DNA of 64,000 nt, taken from NCBI RefSeq assembly GCF_030148435.1, contig NZ_JASBTN010000061.1, positions 1 to 64,000 on the forward strand. Direction: 5' to 3'. Under the pieces are notes generated by a model. It had not been told where the DNA came from. It saw only the letters and a program-made list of their open reading frames with translations, and did not search any database. Positions 8,802 through 17,826 of this stretch are shown here, piece by piece. Within the stretch, counting starts at the first letter, position 1. Each line of letters starts with the position of its first letter. The position numbers and the translations under genes are program-made. Source of the stretch: Aliiroseovarius sp. Lineage in GTDB: Bacteria; Pseudomonadota; Alphaproteobacteria; Rhodobacterales; Rhodobacteraceae.

Positions 8802-8844
8802 GGCGTTTCTAATGAAACCTGAGACAGGTTTGAGCGGAAACGCC
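8802..8844. repeat. Nested inverted repeats after the hydrolase gene
   Basis: An outer pair GGCGTTTC (8802-8809) / GAAACGCC (8837-8844) encloses an inner pair AAACCT (8815-8820) / AGGTTT (8826-8831), separated by symmetric 5-nt internal loops. A competing local hairpin, GTTTC TAAT GAAAC, lies at 8805-8818. No T-run follows on either strand, so it is not a standard terminator. Confidence 0.55.
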
Positions 8845-8910
8845 ATGAAAGCATTCATTGTTGTGGGCATTTCGAGCAAAAGCCGCGATTCAGGGTGTTC
8901 TCAAAACGCC

Positions 8911-9321
8911 CTATGTGGCGCTGAGGGACAATCTCGAACAGATCCATTGCATGACGTCACATGCCCGCTGGAAATCGCTCAAATTGAGCGCGATTTCCCC
9001 GCAATGCTCAACGAACACGGCATCGTCAAAGGCATGCAGGACAGAGGGTACATCCAGACTATCCCAGACCAGCGCAGGTTTGCGTATATAGAGGCGAACC
9101 CACTTCTTGTTCAAAACGGCGGCCAGATAAGCCTTTTCATGGCGATAGGCTCTTACCTCGGTAGAAATGTACCCGTGCCCACCGCAACGCAACTCGAAGC
9201 CCGAAAGACCGGCCATCCCAAAGGCGCAGGCAAGAAACACGCGCCCGATTTGGTCATCCGCCGCACCAACTTCCCTGTAAAGAAACTCCGTTACACATCC
9301 AAGACCGGCCTCATAGGGCAT
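8911..9321 (-). CDS. Hypothetical protein downstream of rpoD
   Basis: I do not recognise this 136-residue protein. It has a balanced composition with several aromatic residues (TEVRAYRHEKAYLAAVLN, RLYIRKPALVW) and no signal peptide or membrane span. Its ATG at 9321 follows AAGGGG with 8 nt spacing, a strong ribosome site, which supports a real gene over the opposite-strand frame. It lies just after the rpoD terminator, so it needs read-through or its own promoter. Base composition is visibly lower in GC than the flanking genes, which suggests later acquisition. A nested inverted repeat lies just beyond its 3' end. Confidence 0.5.
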   Translation of the reverse strand: MPYEAGLGCVTEFLYREVGAADDQIGRVFLACAFGMAGLSGFELRCGGHGYISTEVRAYRHEKAYLAAVLNKKWVRLYIRKPALVWDSLDVPSVLHAFDDAVFVEHCGEIALNLSDFQRACDVMQWICSRLSLSAT

Positions 9322-9344
9322 TCGCAAAACCCCTTAACTGCAAC

Positions 9345-9369
9345 AAAAAACGCCCCCTTGCGGGGGCGT
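9345..9369 (-). terminator. Rho-independent terminator of rpoD
   Basis: On the minus strand the stem CGCCCCC (9362-9368 complement) pairs with GGGGGCG (9351-9357 complement) around a 4-nt loop and is followed by a run of six T. It starts a few bases after the rpoD stop codon. Confidence 0.9.
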
Positions 9370-9374
9370 CTTGA

Positions 9375-11384
9375 TCACTGATCCAGGAAGCTGCGCAGCT
9401 TGCGCGAGCGGCTGGGGTGTTTCAGCTTCCTGAGCGCCTTGGCCTCGATCTGGCGGATCCGTTCGCGCGTCACGCTGAACTGCTGGCCCACCTCTTCCAG
9501 CGTGTGGTCGGTGTTCATGCCGATGCCGAAGCGCATGCGCAGCACGCGTTCTTCGCGCGGCGTGAGCGAGGCCAGCACGCGGGTTGTCGTTTCCTTCAGG
9601 TTCTCCTGAATCGCCGAATCCAGCGGCAGGACGGCGTTCTTGTCCTCGATGAAATCACCGAGCTGGCTGTCCTCCTCGTCGCCGATCGGGGTTTCCAGAG
9701 AAATGGGCTCCTTGGCGATCTTCATCACCTTGCGGACCTTCTCAAGCGGCATCTGCAGCTTCTCGGCCAGTTCCTCGGGGGTCGGTTCGCGACCGATCTC
9801 GTGCAGCATCTGGCGACCGGTCCGGACCAGCTTGTTGATCGTTTCGATCATGTGGACCGGAATACGGATCGTGCGCGCCTGGTCGGCGATCGAGCGGGTG
9901 ATCGCCTGGCGGATCCACCAGGTCGCATAGGTCGAGAACTTGTAGCCGCGACGGTATTCGAACTTGTCCACCGCCTTCATCAGCCCGATGTTACCTTCCT
10001 GAATGAGATCAAGGAATTGCAGGCCGCGGTTGGTGTATTTCTTGGCAATCGAGATTACCAGGCGCAGGTTGGCCTCGACCATTTCCTTCTTGGCCTGACG
10101 CGCTTCCTTCTCGCCCTTCTGGACCTGCTGCACGATGCGGCGGAATTCGGGAATATCGACGCCGACATAGGTGCCGACCTGGGCCATGTCGCCGCGCAGC
10201 TGCTCGATCTTGTCGGTGGAGCGTTCGATCAGCGCCTGCCAGCCACGGCCCGGTTTCTCGGACATGCGGTCCAGCCAGGTCGGGTCCAGCTCATAGCCGC
10301 GATAGGCCTCGATGAACTCGCGCCGGTTGATGCGCGCCTGGTCGGCCAGTTTCACCATGGCCGAGTCAATCGACATGATGCGACGGTTGATGCCATAGAG
10401 CTGGTCGACCAGCGCCTCGATCCGGTTGTTGTGCAGGTGCAGTTCGTTGACCAGGAGCACGATCTCGGCGCGCAGCTTCTGGTATTCGTCTTCCTCGCGT
10501 TTCGAGAAACTGTCATCCTCGTTCAGCGTGGCGGACATGCGCAGGTCCTGCATTTCGGACAGTTTGGTATAATCACGCGCGATCAGTTCGAGGGTTTCCA
10601 GGACCTTGGGCTTCAGCGCCGCTTCCATCGCGGCAAGCGACATGTTGGCCTGTTCTTCCTCGTCATCCTCGTCGTCGTCCTTGGCAATCGGGTTGCCGTC
10701 GGCGTCAAGCTCCGGGCTGTCGTCCTTCTTTTCGGGTTTGGTGGCGGCATTGGTGTTGGCGGCGGCGCCGTCCAGCACGCTTTCCTTTTCCTCGTCTTCA
10801 TCCTCCATCTGGTTGCCGAAAGTGGCATCCAGATCGATGACGTCGCGCAGCAGGATGTCCTCGGACAGAAGTTCGTCGCGCCAGATGGTAATGGCCTGGA
10901 AGGTCAGCGGGCTTTCGCACAGACCCGAGATCATCGTGTTGCGCCCGGCCTCGATCCGCTTGGCGATGGCGATCTCACCCTCGCGGGACAGGAGTTCGAC
11001 CGAGCCCATCTCGCGCAGATACATGCGCACCGGGTCGTCGGTGCGGTCAAGCTTTTCGGTTTCGGCGGTGGAGACCGTGACATCGCGCCCGCCCTGGCCG
11101 GTGGTGGCGACGGCGGTGGACTTGCCGTCATCCTCGGCCTCTTCGGCCTCTTCATCCTCGATGATGTTGATGCCCATCTCGGACAGCATCGACATCACGT
11201 CCTCGATCTGGTCGGTCGAGACCTGATCCGGCGGCAGGACCTGGTTCAGCTGGTCATAGGTGATGTAGCCTTTTTCCCGGGCCTCCGCGATCATCTTCTT
11301 GACCGCGGTCTGGCTCATGTCGACCATCGGTTCGTTTTCCTGGTCGTCGTCCTTGCGGTCGGTGGCGGTGTCCTTGGCGGCCAT
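9375..11384 (-). CDS. rpoD: Primary sigma factor RpoD (sigma-70)
   Basis: The 669-residue protein is the housekeeping sigma factor. It begins with region 1.1 ([19 protein letters not shown]). A long acidic non-conserved region rich in Asp/Glu follows (about 190-250). Region 2 includes [38 protein letters not shown] and the -10 recognition helix. Regions 3 and 4 end in the -35-binding helix [20 protein letters not shown]. The start ATG has AGGAG 7 nt upstream. dnaG lies upstream on the same strand, the remnant of the macromolecular-synthesis operon. The 153-bp gap to dnaG carries four GANTC sites in nested inverted repeats. A strong terminator follows the gene. Confidence 0.98.
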   Translation of the reverse strand: MAAKDTATDRKDDDQENEPMVDMSQTAVKKMIAEAREKGYITYDQLNQVLPPDQVSTDQIEDVMSMLSEMGINIIEDEEAEEAEDDGKSTAVATTGQGGRDVTVSTAETEKLDRTDDPVRMYLREMGSVELLSREGEIAIAKRIEAGRNTMISGLCESPLTFQAITIWRDELLSEDILLRDVIDLDATFGNQMEDEDEEKESVLDGAAANTNAATKPEKKDDSPELDADGNPIAKDDDEDDEEEQANMSLAAMEAALKPKVLETLELIARDYTKLSEMQDLRMSATLNEDDSFSKREEDEYQKLRAEIVLLVNELHLHNNRIEALVDQLYGINRRIMSIDSAMVKLADQARINRREFIEAYRGYELDPTWLDRMSEKPGRGWQALIERSTDKIEQLRGDMAQVGTYVGVDIPEFRRIVQQVQKGEKEARQAKKEMVEANLRLVISIAKKYTNRGLQFLDLIQEGNIGLMKAVDKFEYRRGYKFSTYATWWIRQAITRSIADQARTIRIPVHMIETINKLVRTGRQMLHEIGREPTPEELAEKLQMPLEKVRKVMKIAKEPISLETPIGDEEDSQLGDFIEDKNAVLPLDSAIQENLKETTTRVLASLTPREERVLRMRFGIGMNTDHTLEEVGQQFSVTRERIRQIEAKALRKLKHPSRSRKLRSFLDQ

Positions 11385-11423
11385 GCGGCTCTCCTTGGCT
11401 ATATGTCGGTCGCGGGTCCGGTC

Positions 11424-11477
11424 GGCGAATCACCGATTCGAAGTTTTCGAATCATTTATGGGTTTCACTGATTCGCC
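11424..11477. promoter_or_regulatory. Cluster of four GANTC (CcrM-type) sites in nested inverted repeats upstream of rpoD
   Basis: GANTC occurs at 11427-11431, 11435-11439, 11449-11453 and 11470-11474. The sites sit in an outer inverted repeat (GGCGAATCA 11424-11432 / TGATTCGCC 11469-11477) and an inner one (GATTCGAA 11435-11442 / TTCGAATC 11446-11453). GANTC is the target of the cell-cycle methylase CcrM in alphaproteobacteria. Confidence 0.6.
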
Positions 11478-11537
11478 AAGTCGATTTATCCCCAATTCGG
11501 TGCGGCGTCTTTACCCTGTGGCCATTGCGTCGCCCCG

Positions 11538-13499
11538 TCAGCGGCGATCCGGCTTGGAAAATTTGAGCTTCGACAGAAGCGCGTCGAAATCCCGGCGTTC
11601 CTCGCGATCCATCAGCGCGCCATTGTCCGCCACGTCAAAGACGGATTTGTCCTCCCCTTCCGAGCGGATCGCGCGGTTGCGCGCCTCGGCGGCCTGGGAC
11701 AGGCGCCAGGTCAGGCCCTCGTCGGCCATCGCTTCGATATCATGCATCGCGTCGTCGGTTTCAGCGCGCGCACCCCGGATCGCTTCGAGTTTGGCGAGCT
11801 CTTCGGTCAGGCAGGTCGTGACCAGTTCGGCATCGTCCGGGTGTCGGATCGCGGGTGCAATGCGGATGTGGCTGGGCGCAAAGAGTTTTTCAAGGGCTCC
11901 GGGGGCAAATTCGTTGATTTTTTCGCGCAGTACTTCCGCGCCCTCATGGGCGTGGCGCAGGATCAGGGTCTGCAGAAGCTGGTGGTCGGGCGTGGACATT
12001 CGCGCACGCTCGAAACTGCTTTCCACCTCGCCCAACAGGTCGGGCCGCGTGACCAGCACCGCCAGGATCACGCCTTCGCGAACCAGCTCGGCATTGTCCC
12101 CGGAGGCCAGGGCCGAGCCCTTGGTCGACTGCTGCACCGGGGCCGGACCCTTGCGCCAGGGCTTGCGAGGACCAGAGAAACGGCCCTGCCCGCCGCCGGA
12201 GCCACCGCCCCGATTGCCGCGAAACAGCTCCCAGCGCAACTCCTTGATCGCCAAGCCGTAATGCTCGCGAATCGAGGGATCCTGAATACGGGAAATCACC
12301 TGTCTCAGCTGCTTGTCGAGCGCGGCCCGGCGTTCCGGGCTGTCAAACACCTTGCCCTCGGTCTCGCGCTGCCAGAGCAGCCTGACCATCGGCATGGCCC
12401 CGTCGATCAGCGCCTGCATGGCCCCCGCGCCCTGCGCCTTGATCAGATCATCGGGGTCCAGCCCTTCGGGCATGATGGCGAAACGCACGCTCTTGCCCGC
12501 CTCCAGCAGCGGCAGCGCCAGGTCGATGACCCGCATGGCGGCGCGCAGCCCGGCGGTGTCACCATCCAGCGCGATGATCGGCTCGTCGGCAAACCGCCAC
12601 ATGAGACGCAGCTGATCCTCGGTAATGGCGGTGCCCAGCGGGGCCACGGTCGCGCCGAACCCGGCTTCGGAGAGCGCAATCACGTCCATGTAGCCCTCGG
12701 CCACCAGCAGCGGCTGCCCCTTGCCCGCCGCCTCGCGGGCGGGGCCGTGATTGTAGAGGCTGCGGCCCTTGTCGAAGAGCTCGGTTTCGGGCGAGTTCAG
12801 GTATTTGGCATTGTCATTCGGGTCCATCGCCCGCCCGCCGAAGGCGATGCAGCGCCCGCGCGCGTCGCGGATCGGGAACATGATGCGGCCGCGGAACGTG
12901 TCATAGGGCTTGCCGCCCTTCTGGCTGGGCTTGGCCAGCCCCGCACCCAGGATCAGGTCGTCGGGCACGGATTTGCCCTTCAGGTGATCCCAGAGCCCCT
13001 GCCAGGCATCGGGGGCAAAGCCGACCTCCCACCGCTCCTGCGCGGGTTCGGACAGGCGCCGTCCGGCCAGGTAATCGCGCGCTGCCGCCCCTGCCGCGGT
13101 CTTCAGTTGCAGACGGAAGAACTGCACCGCCTGCTCCATGACCTCGGCCAGCTGGCTGCGCCGGTCTGCTTTCTCGCGCGCCTTGGGGTCGCGGGCAGGC
13201 ATCTGCATGCCGGCCTCCCCCGCCAGGATCTCGATCGCTTCCATGAACGAGACATTCTCGGTCTCCTGCACGAAACTGATCGCGTCCCCTTTCGCATGGC
13301 AGCCGAAACAGTAATAGAACCCCTTGCGGTCATCGACGTGAAAGCTGGCGGTCTTTTCCTGATGGAACGGACAGGGCGCCCACATGTCGCCCTTGCCCTG
13401 GTTCGACTTGCGGCTGTCCCACATGACCTTTCGCCCTACGACCTGAGACAGGCTCGTGCGGGTGCGAAGCTCATCAAGGAAACCGGGCGGCAGGGACAT
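11538..13499 (-). CDS. dnaG: DNA primase DnaG
   Basis: DnaG makes the RNA primers for replication. The 653-residue protein has the N-terminal CHC2 zinc ribbon (CPFH about residue 42 and CFGC about 64), a central catalytic TOPRIM core (LVAEGYMDVIALSEAG and the acidic LDGDTAGLRAAMR), and a C-terminal helicase-binding region that includes a Gly/Arg-rich linker near residue 430. Length and order match alphaproteobacterial primases. I prefer the ATG at 13499 over a TTG three codons upstream; neither has a strong ribosome site. rpoD follows on the same strand but has a separate, regulated-looking upstream region. The gene starts about 90 bp beyond soxG on the same strand, so read-through from the sox operon is possible. 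Confidence 0.97.
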   Translation of the reverse strand: MSLPPGFLDELRTRTSLSQVVGRKVMWDSRKSNQGKGDMWAPCPFHQEKTASFHVDDRKGFYYCFGCHAKGDAISFVQETENVSFMEAIEILAGEAGMQMPARDPKAREKADRRSQLAEVMEQAVQFFRLQLKTAAGAAARDYLAGRRLSEPAQERWEVGFAPDAWQGLWDHLKGKSVPDDLILGAGLAKPSQKGGKPYDTFRGRIMFPIRDARGRCIAFGGRAMDPNDNAKYLNSPETELFDKGRSLYNHGPAREAAGKGQPLLVAEGYMDVIALSEAGFGATVAPLGTAITEDQLRLMWRFADEPIIALDGDTAGLRAAMRVIDLALPLLEAGKSVRFAIMPEGLDPDDLIKAQGAGAMQALIDGAMPMVRLLWQRETEGKVFDSPERRAALDKQLRQVISRIQDPSIREHYGLAIKELRWELFRGNRGGGSGGGQGRFSGPRKPWRKGPAPVQQSTKGSALASGDNAELVREGVILAVLVTRPDLLGEVESSFERARMSTPDHQLLQTLILRHAHEGAEVLREKINEFAPGALEKLFAPSHIRIAPAIRHPDDAELVTTCLTEELAKLEAIRGARAETDDAMHDIEAMADEGLTWRLSQAAEARNRAIRSEGEDKSVFDVADNGALMDREERRDFDALLSKLKFSKPDRR

Positions 13500-13590
13500 G
13501 GCGGACAATATCGGATTTGCGGAGGGTGAAGTCCAGCGGCACGGCCCCTGAAAACTCGAATTTTCCGGTCCGGGATTTCGAAAAACCCGG

Positions 13591-14127
13591 CTAGCCCCGC
13601 GCGGCCAGACCCGTCATGGCACCGGTCAGCTCATGCACCGCTGTTTCGGCCATGGAGCGAAACACCATGATTTCAACAACATCCCTCCCCGTGCGGGTCA
13701 GCGACATGTTCATGTGCCCCAGCTGGCTGCGCGCCGTATGGCCGCGTTTGAACACTCCCTCGCGCAGATCGAGCGGCGTGAGACGCGCCAGAACATCGCG
13801 CCATCCGGCCCCTTCAAGACGCAGGATGGCCCAGGCGTCCGACTGATCGGTCATTGCAAAGGCCTCTGCCAGCTCCGGCGCCGGGGTCGGCCCGACCAGC
13901 ATCGCCTGATCGCGACCGGACCAGATCGCCCGCGCACCGGCCTTGCCCGTCGCGCGGTTCGGTGCGGGGAAGGCCATGCCGTGGCCCTGTTTCAGCACGT
14001 CCCGCGACGCCGTTTTCCGGGGGGACAGCGAGGTGATGCGCCCCGGCAGAACCTCCGACAGGGTCACGGTGCCGATCGTGACCGGCTCCATCCCCCGGCA
14101 GGGGGTCATTTCCACCAGGTTAGCCAC
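13591..14127 (-). CDS. soxG: Sarcosine oxidase gamma subunit
   Basis: SoxG is the small gamma subunit of heterotetrameric sarcosine oxidase. The 178-residue protein shows the family's DAWAILRLEGAGWRDVLARL and ARSQLGHMNMSL segments. The family is distantly related to the folate-binding domain of the alpha subunit. I start it at the GTG at 14127, preceded by AAGGAGG with 8 nt spacing; it overlaps the end of soxA by 8 bp (14120-14127). A longer frame running back through soxA is a shadow. It is the last gene of the soxB-orf-soxD-soxA-soxG operon. Confidence 0.88.
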   Translation of the reverse strand: MANLVEMTPCRGMEPVTIGTVTLSEVLPGRITSLSPRKTASRDVLKQGHGMAFPAPNRATGKAGARAIWSGRDQAMLVGPTPAPELAEAFAMTDQSDAWAILRLEGAGWRDVLARLTPLDLREGVFKRGHTARSQLGHMNMSLTRTGRDVVEIMVFRSMAETAVHELTGAMTGLAARG

Positions 14128-17065
14128 GTACGCGCCCTCCTTCGGGGTCGAAGAAGACCGGGCCGCAGACCTCGCAGACCGCTTCGACATTTCTGACATG
14201 ATCGACCAGGCGCACAGTTTCGCCATGCCGCGCCCGGCCGTTTTTCAGGAATCCAAGCCCCAGCATCGTGCCCAGAGTGGGCGAGAACCCCACGCTCGTC
14301 ACATAGCCCTGATCGTTCTCCCGCACCGGCGCTTCGCCCTCATTGAACAGATGCGCCCCCGCAGTGAGCTGTCGCACCGCGCCCACGGGTTTCAGACCCA
14401 CGAGCTGCTCGCGCTCCGCCCCTGACAGACCCGGGCGCGAGGCCGCCGCCTTGCCGATACAGTCCTTGCTGGCCGAAACCATGCGGCCCATGCCGATGTC
14501 GTCCGCCGTCACCCGGCCGTGGATTTCCGCATGGGTGATGAACCCCTTTTCGATGCGCAGAACGTTCAGCGCCTCCATCCCGTAGGGACCGCCGCCAAAG
14601 GCCGCCGCCTGCGAGAGCAGCAGCCGCCACAGCCCCTCGCCATAGCGCGCGGGCACCGCCAGTTCATAGGCATGTTCGCCCGAAAAGCTGATGCGGAAAA
14701 GCCGCCCCGCAACGCCTGCGACCGAGACTGCGCCACAGGCCATGAAGGGCCAGGCCTCCGGATCCAGCGGCTGATCCAGCACCGCATTCAGAAGCGCGCG
14801 CGACTTCGGACCGGCCACGGCGAACTGCGCCCATTGTTCCGTGGCCGACACAAGGTGCACGTCCCAGTCGGGCCTCAGAACCTGGGCCACGAACTCCAGA
14901 TGCGCCATGACCTGACCCGCCGCCGCCGTGGTCGTGGTCATGACAAAGTGGTTTTCCCCGAAACGCGCGGTGGTGCCATCGTCCATGACATGACCGTCCT
15001 CGCGCAGCATGAGCCCGTAGCGCACGCGTCCGGGCCTCAGGGTGGAAAACGTATTTGTATACACGAAATCAAGGAACTCAGCGGCGTCCTTGCCCTGAAT
15101 GTCGATCTTGCCAAGGGTGGAGACATCGCAGACCCCGACCGCATGGCGCACCATGCTCACCTCGCGATCACAGCTCTCGCGCCAGCTGCGTTCACCGGCG
15201 GCGGGGAAATAGCTGGGGCGATACCACAGCCCCGCCTCGATCATCGGCGCCCTGGCCTCGGTGGCGGCTTTGTACGAGGTGGTGAACCGCTCCGGCGCAA
15301 ACCCCTTGCCACGCGCGCCCGCCCCCATGGCAGCGATCGAAACCGGGATGAAGGGCGGCCTGTAAGTCGTTGTTCCCGTTTCCGGAATGCCCCGACCGGT
15401 CGCATCGGCCAGAATCGCCAACGCGTTCACGTTCGAGTTCTTGCCCTGATCCGGCGCCATGCCCTGGGTGGTGAAGCGTTTCATGTGCTCGACGCTGGCG
15501 TAGTTCTCAAGCGCGGCGAGTTTCACGTCCTTCACGGTGACATCATTCTGGAAATCGAGCCAGGCGCGGCCCTTTCCACCCTCGCAGTGCCATAGCGGCG
15601 CGATGGCGAACGGCGTGTCCTCGGCCCGGGGAGCATCGGAGGAAATGACTTTCCTTCCAATCGCTTGAAGGGCGTTCTTCGCAGATTCCATGCCGCTGGT
15701 CAGCGCGCCATGGGTGGAGAATACACCGCTGGCGGCCCCCGCGGCTTCCAGCCCCGGCACCATGTTCGGGCGCGGCAGGAAGGCCTGGCGCGCCTCGTCC
15801 CAGACCGGGCGGCCGTTCATATGGCAGGCCAGATGCAAGGTCGGGTTCCACCCGCCTGAAATCGCAAGACAATCTACGTCCATGACTTGCAACCCCGATT
15901 GCGTTTGCACGGTCACGCCGGTCAGCCCCTTGCGGCCCTTCGTGTCCACCACCCGCGCCCCGGTATAGATCGGGAAGTCACCCGCATTCCATCCGGCGAC
16001 CCGCGCGTCGGGGCGGCTGTCCACCAGCGCGGCCACATCCACCCCGGCGGCGGCCAGATCGCGCGCGGTGCGATGGGCATCGTCATTGTTGCCAAAGACC
16101 GCCACACGTTGGCCCGCCAGCACACCGTAGCGGTGCAAATAACCGCGCACCGCACTGGCCATCATCACCCCGGGCCGGTCATTGTTGGCAAAGGCGACGG
16201 GTCGCTCCAGGGCGCCCGAGGCCAGGATCGCGCGGCGCGCGGCGATGCGCCAGAAACATTCGAGCGGCAACAGGTCCGGGTTCTCCAGATGCAGCCCCAC
16301 CCGCTCCAACGCGCCATAGGTGCCGCCGTCATAGGCGCCTGTCACCGTGGTGCGCGGCATCAGGCGCACATTGTCCATCTGGCCCAGTTCGAACAGGACC
16401 TCGTCGACCCAGACCGAACCGGGCATGGCGCCGACCTCCTCGGCCTCGGACCGCAGGCGCCCGCCGAAATGCGCCTCGTCTTCGCAGAGGATCACATCGG
16501 CGCCCGCCCGCCCGGCGGTCAGCGCGGCCATCAACCCGGCGGGCCCCGAGCCGATCACCAACAGGTCGCAATGGGCAAAGGCCTTTTCCATCGGCGCGGT
16601 ATCGTTCTCCATCGACAGCGCGCCCAGACCGGCGGCGCGACGGATCATGGGTTCATAGAGGCGTTCCCAGAATTTCTGCGGCCACATGAAGGTCTTGTAG
16701 TAGAACCCGGCCGAAAAGAACGGCGCCATCAGGTCGTTCAGCCCCAACAGGTCCATGTCGAGCGAGGGCCAGGCATTCTGGCTGCGCACCTCCAGCCCGT
16801 CGGAAACCTCCTGCACGGTGGCGCGCACATTCGGGGTCCGGGCCGCGCCACGCCCGGTGGTGATCAGCGCATTGGGTTCTTCGGACCCCATGGTCATCAC
16901 CCCGCGCGGGCGGTGGTACTTGAACGAGCGCCCCATCAGGCGCACACCGTTTGCCAGCAGCGCCGAGGCCACTGTGTCGCCCTTGAACCCGACGATGCCC
17001 CGCCCGTCGAAGCTGAACCGCACCGGTTGGCTGCGGTCGATCAGGCCCTTGCCCTGTACGCGCAT
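14120..17065 (-). CDS. soxA: Sarcosine oxidase alpha subunit
   Basis: The alpha subunit carries the NAD site and the tetrahydrofolate-binding domain that captures the formaldehyde released from sarcosine as methylene-THF. The 981-residue protein has three parts: an N-terminal ferredoxin-like domain (RFSFDGRGIVGFKGDTVASA, without iron-sulfur cysteines), a dinucleotide-binding core (LLVIGSGPAGLMAALTAGRA, about residue 142), and a C-terminal glycine-cleavage-T domain (MVRHAVGVCDVSTLGKIDIQ onward). The ATG at 17065 is preceded by GGGGAGAG. It lies 2 nt after the soxD stop, so the genes are coupled. Loss of one-carbon units to the folate pool is the expected output. Confidence 0.96.
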   Translation of the reverse strand: MRVQGKGLIDRSQPVRFSFDGRGIVGFKGDTVASALLANGVRLMGRSFKYHRPRGVMTMGSEEPNALITTGRGAARTPNVRATVQEVSDGLEVRSQNAWPSLDMDLLGLNDLMAPFFSAGFYYKTFMWPQKFWERLYEPMIRRAAGLGALSMENDTAPMEKAFAHCDLLVIGSGPAGLMAALTAGRAGADVILCEDEAHFGGRLRSEAEEVGAMPGSVWVDEVLFELGQMDNVRLMPRTTVTGAYDGGTYGALERVGLHLENPDLLPLECFWRIAARRAILASGALERPVAFANNDRPGVMMASAVRGYLHRYGVLAGQRVAVFGNNDDAHRTARDLAAAGVDVAALVDSRPDARVAGWNAGDFPIYTGARVVDTKGRKGLTGVTVQTQSGLQVMDVDCLAISGGWNPTLHLACHMNGRPVWDEARQAFLPRPNMVPGLEAAGAASGVFSTHGALTSGMESAKNALQAIGRKVISSDAPRAEDTPFAIAPLWHCEGGKGRAWLDFQNDVTVKDVKLAALENYASVEHMKRFTTQGMAPDQGKNSNVNALAILADATGRGIPETGTTTYRPPFIPVSIAAMGAGARGKGFAPERFTTSYKAATEARAPMIEAGLWYRPSYFPAAGERSWRESCDREVSMVRHAVGVCDVSTLGKIDIQGKDAAEFLDFVYTNTFSTLRPGRVRYGLMLREDGHVMDDGTTARFGENHFVMTTTTAAAGQVMAHLEFVAQVLRPDWDVHLVSATEQWAQFAVAGPKSRALLNAVLDQPLDPEAWPFMACGAVSVAGVAGRLFRISFSGEHAYELAVPARYGEGLWRLLLSQAAAFGGGPYGMEALNVLRIEKGFITHAEIHGRVTADDIGMGRMVSASKDCIGKAAASRPGLSGAEREQLVGLKPVGAVRQLTAGAHLFNEGEAPVRENDQGYVTSVGFSPTLGTMLGLGFLKNGRARHGETVRLVDHVRNVEAVCEVCGPVFFDPEGGRVRG

Positions 17066-17067
17066 TG

Positions 17068-17319
17068 TCAGCTCTCCCCGGCCAATTTGGCGCCCAGCAC
17101 CTCGTGGGTTTTCGTATCGCGTGTCACGACCAGCCAGGCGCCACAGCCCGCGCCGTGCCACCAGAGCTCATCCTGCGGGCCTGCGGGGTTGTCACGCAGG
17201 TGGATGTAATCGTTCCAGGCGTCGCTCCAGCCCTCGTCCGCCGGGCGGTCGAGCGCGACGCTCCTGTAGGTGAACTCGCGATGATCACGATCCCCGCAGA
17301 GGGGGCAAGGCAGGCGCAT
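17068..17319 (-). CDS. soxD: Sarcosine oxidase delta subunit
   Basis: The delta subunit is a small zinc-binding structural protein of the complex. At 83 residues it has the expected metal ligands: Cys5 and Cys8 (CPLC), His55 and Cys59 (WWHGAGCGAW). The conserved segments WNDYIHLRDNPAGPQDELW and TRDTKTHEVL are also present. It sits between the extra secreted-protein gene and soxA, with stop and start a few bases apart on both sides, as in a tight operon. Confidence 0.95.
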   Translation of the reverse strand: MRLPCPLCGDRDHREFTYRSVALDRPADEGWSDAWNDYIHLRDNPAGPQDELWWHGAGCGAWLVVTRDTKTHEVLGAKLAGES

Positions 17320-17322
17320 GGT

Positions 17323-17826
17323 CTACTCCCAACCGCAATTCGGCCCCGAGGGCCGGTAGAGACGATAAGTGACGAACTGGCCGGGCTTTTCGGCAAGGTC
17401 CAGCGCCCCGCCGCAGGTTTCGGAGCCATCGACCATCAGATAGTCGGTGCGGATTTCCAGCATCTTGTCGTCGATCCGGGTAATTTCCAGGCTGCCGCTG
17501 TCGCATTCCGACGCGCAGCGCCACCCCGCCCCGGCAGTCTTGTCGGCTTGGCAGAACAGGTACTGCACCAGTTTCTGCCCACCAAGCCCCGCGCGGGCGG
17601 CGTGGCCCTGGTTGGCGGCGACGACAACCAGGTCGGCGGTGGCCGTTTTTCCGTCCGATCCGGGGAAAGCCCCGAACATGATCTTTTCCACCACCTGGCC
17701 CGGTTGTCCGCGCAGATGATCCTTGTCATAGGCCCGGGTCCAGCAGCCGTCGAGCTCCTGTGACAGGGCAGGCCCGGTCATCAGGACAGCGGCCAGTGCC
17801 GCCTCAATGAAGATTGTGTTGCGCAC
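17323..17826 (-). CDS. Secreted protein of unknown function inside the sox operon
   Basis: This 167-residue protein is not recognised. From the GTG at 17826 (preceded by GAGGAGGGAACCG) it has a classic signal peptide: a short basic start, a hydrophobic run (FIEAALAAVLMTGPALS) and a cleavage site before QELDG. The mature part has six cysteines (ELDGCW, LFCQAD, WRCASEC, ETCGGA, NCGWE), enough for three disulfides in the periplasm. It overlaps the end of soxB by 23 bp and ends 3 bp before soxD, so it is translated with the cytoplasmic sarcosine oxidase subunits. A periplasmic product in this position is unexpected, and no role is assigned. Confidence 0.65.
   Translation of the reverse strand: MRNTIFIEAALAAVLMTGPALSQELDGCWTRAYDKDHLRGQPGQVVEKIMFGAFPGSDGKTATADLVVVAANQGHAARAGLGGQKLVQYLFCQADKTAGAGWRCASECDSGSLEITRIDDKMLEIRTDYLMVDGSETCGGALDLAEKPGQFVTYRLYRPSGPNCGWE

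Noticed and set aside
8802-8844. Integron attC site
   Set aside because: The nested repeats look similar in shape, but the conserved RYYYAAC/GTTRRRY ends are absent and no integron integrase or cassette array is nearby.
8812-9381. Plus-strand frame opposite the orphan gene after the hydrolase
   Set aside because: No ribosome site and no protein-like pattern. The minus strand has a strong Shine-Dalgarno and better composition.
9417-11471. Very long open frame opposite rpoD (and similar ones opposite dnaG, recJ, the penicillin-acylase gene and 30531-32999)
   Set aside because: High GC keeps the antisense frame open. The sense strand encodes clearly recognisable proteins and the antisense translations are His/Gln/Arg-rich without family motifs.
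11570-11585. Third copy of the CGACAGAA...GTCG motif
   Set aside because: It lies inside the dnaG coding region and has a different arm spacing, so it is taken as a chance match.
13559-13590. Terminator after soxG
   Set aside because: CCGGG...CCCGG with an 11-nt loop is a weak stem and has no T-run placed correctly on the minus strand.
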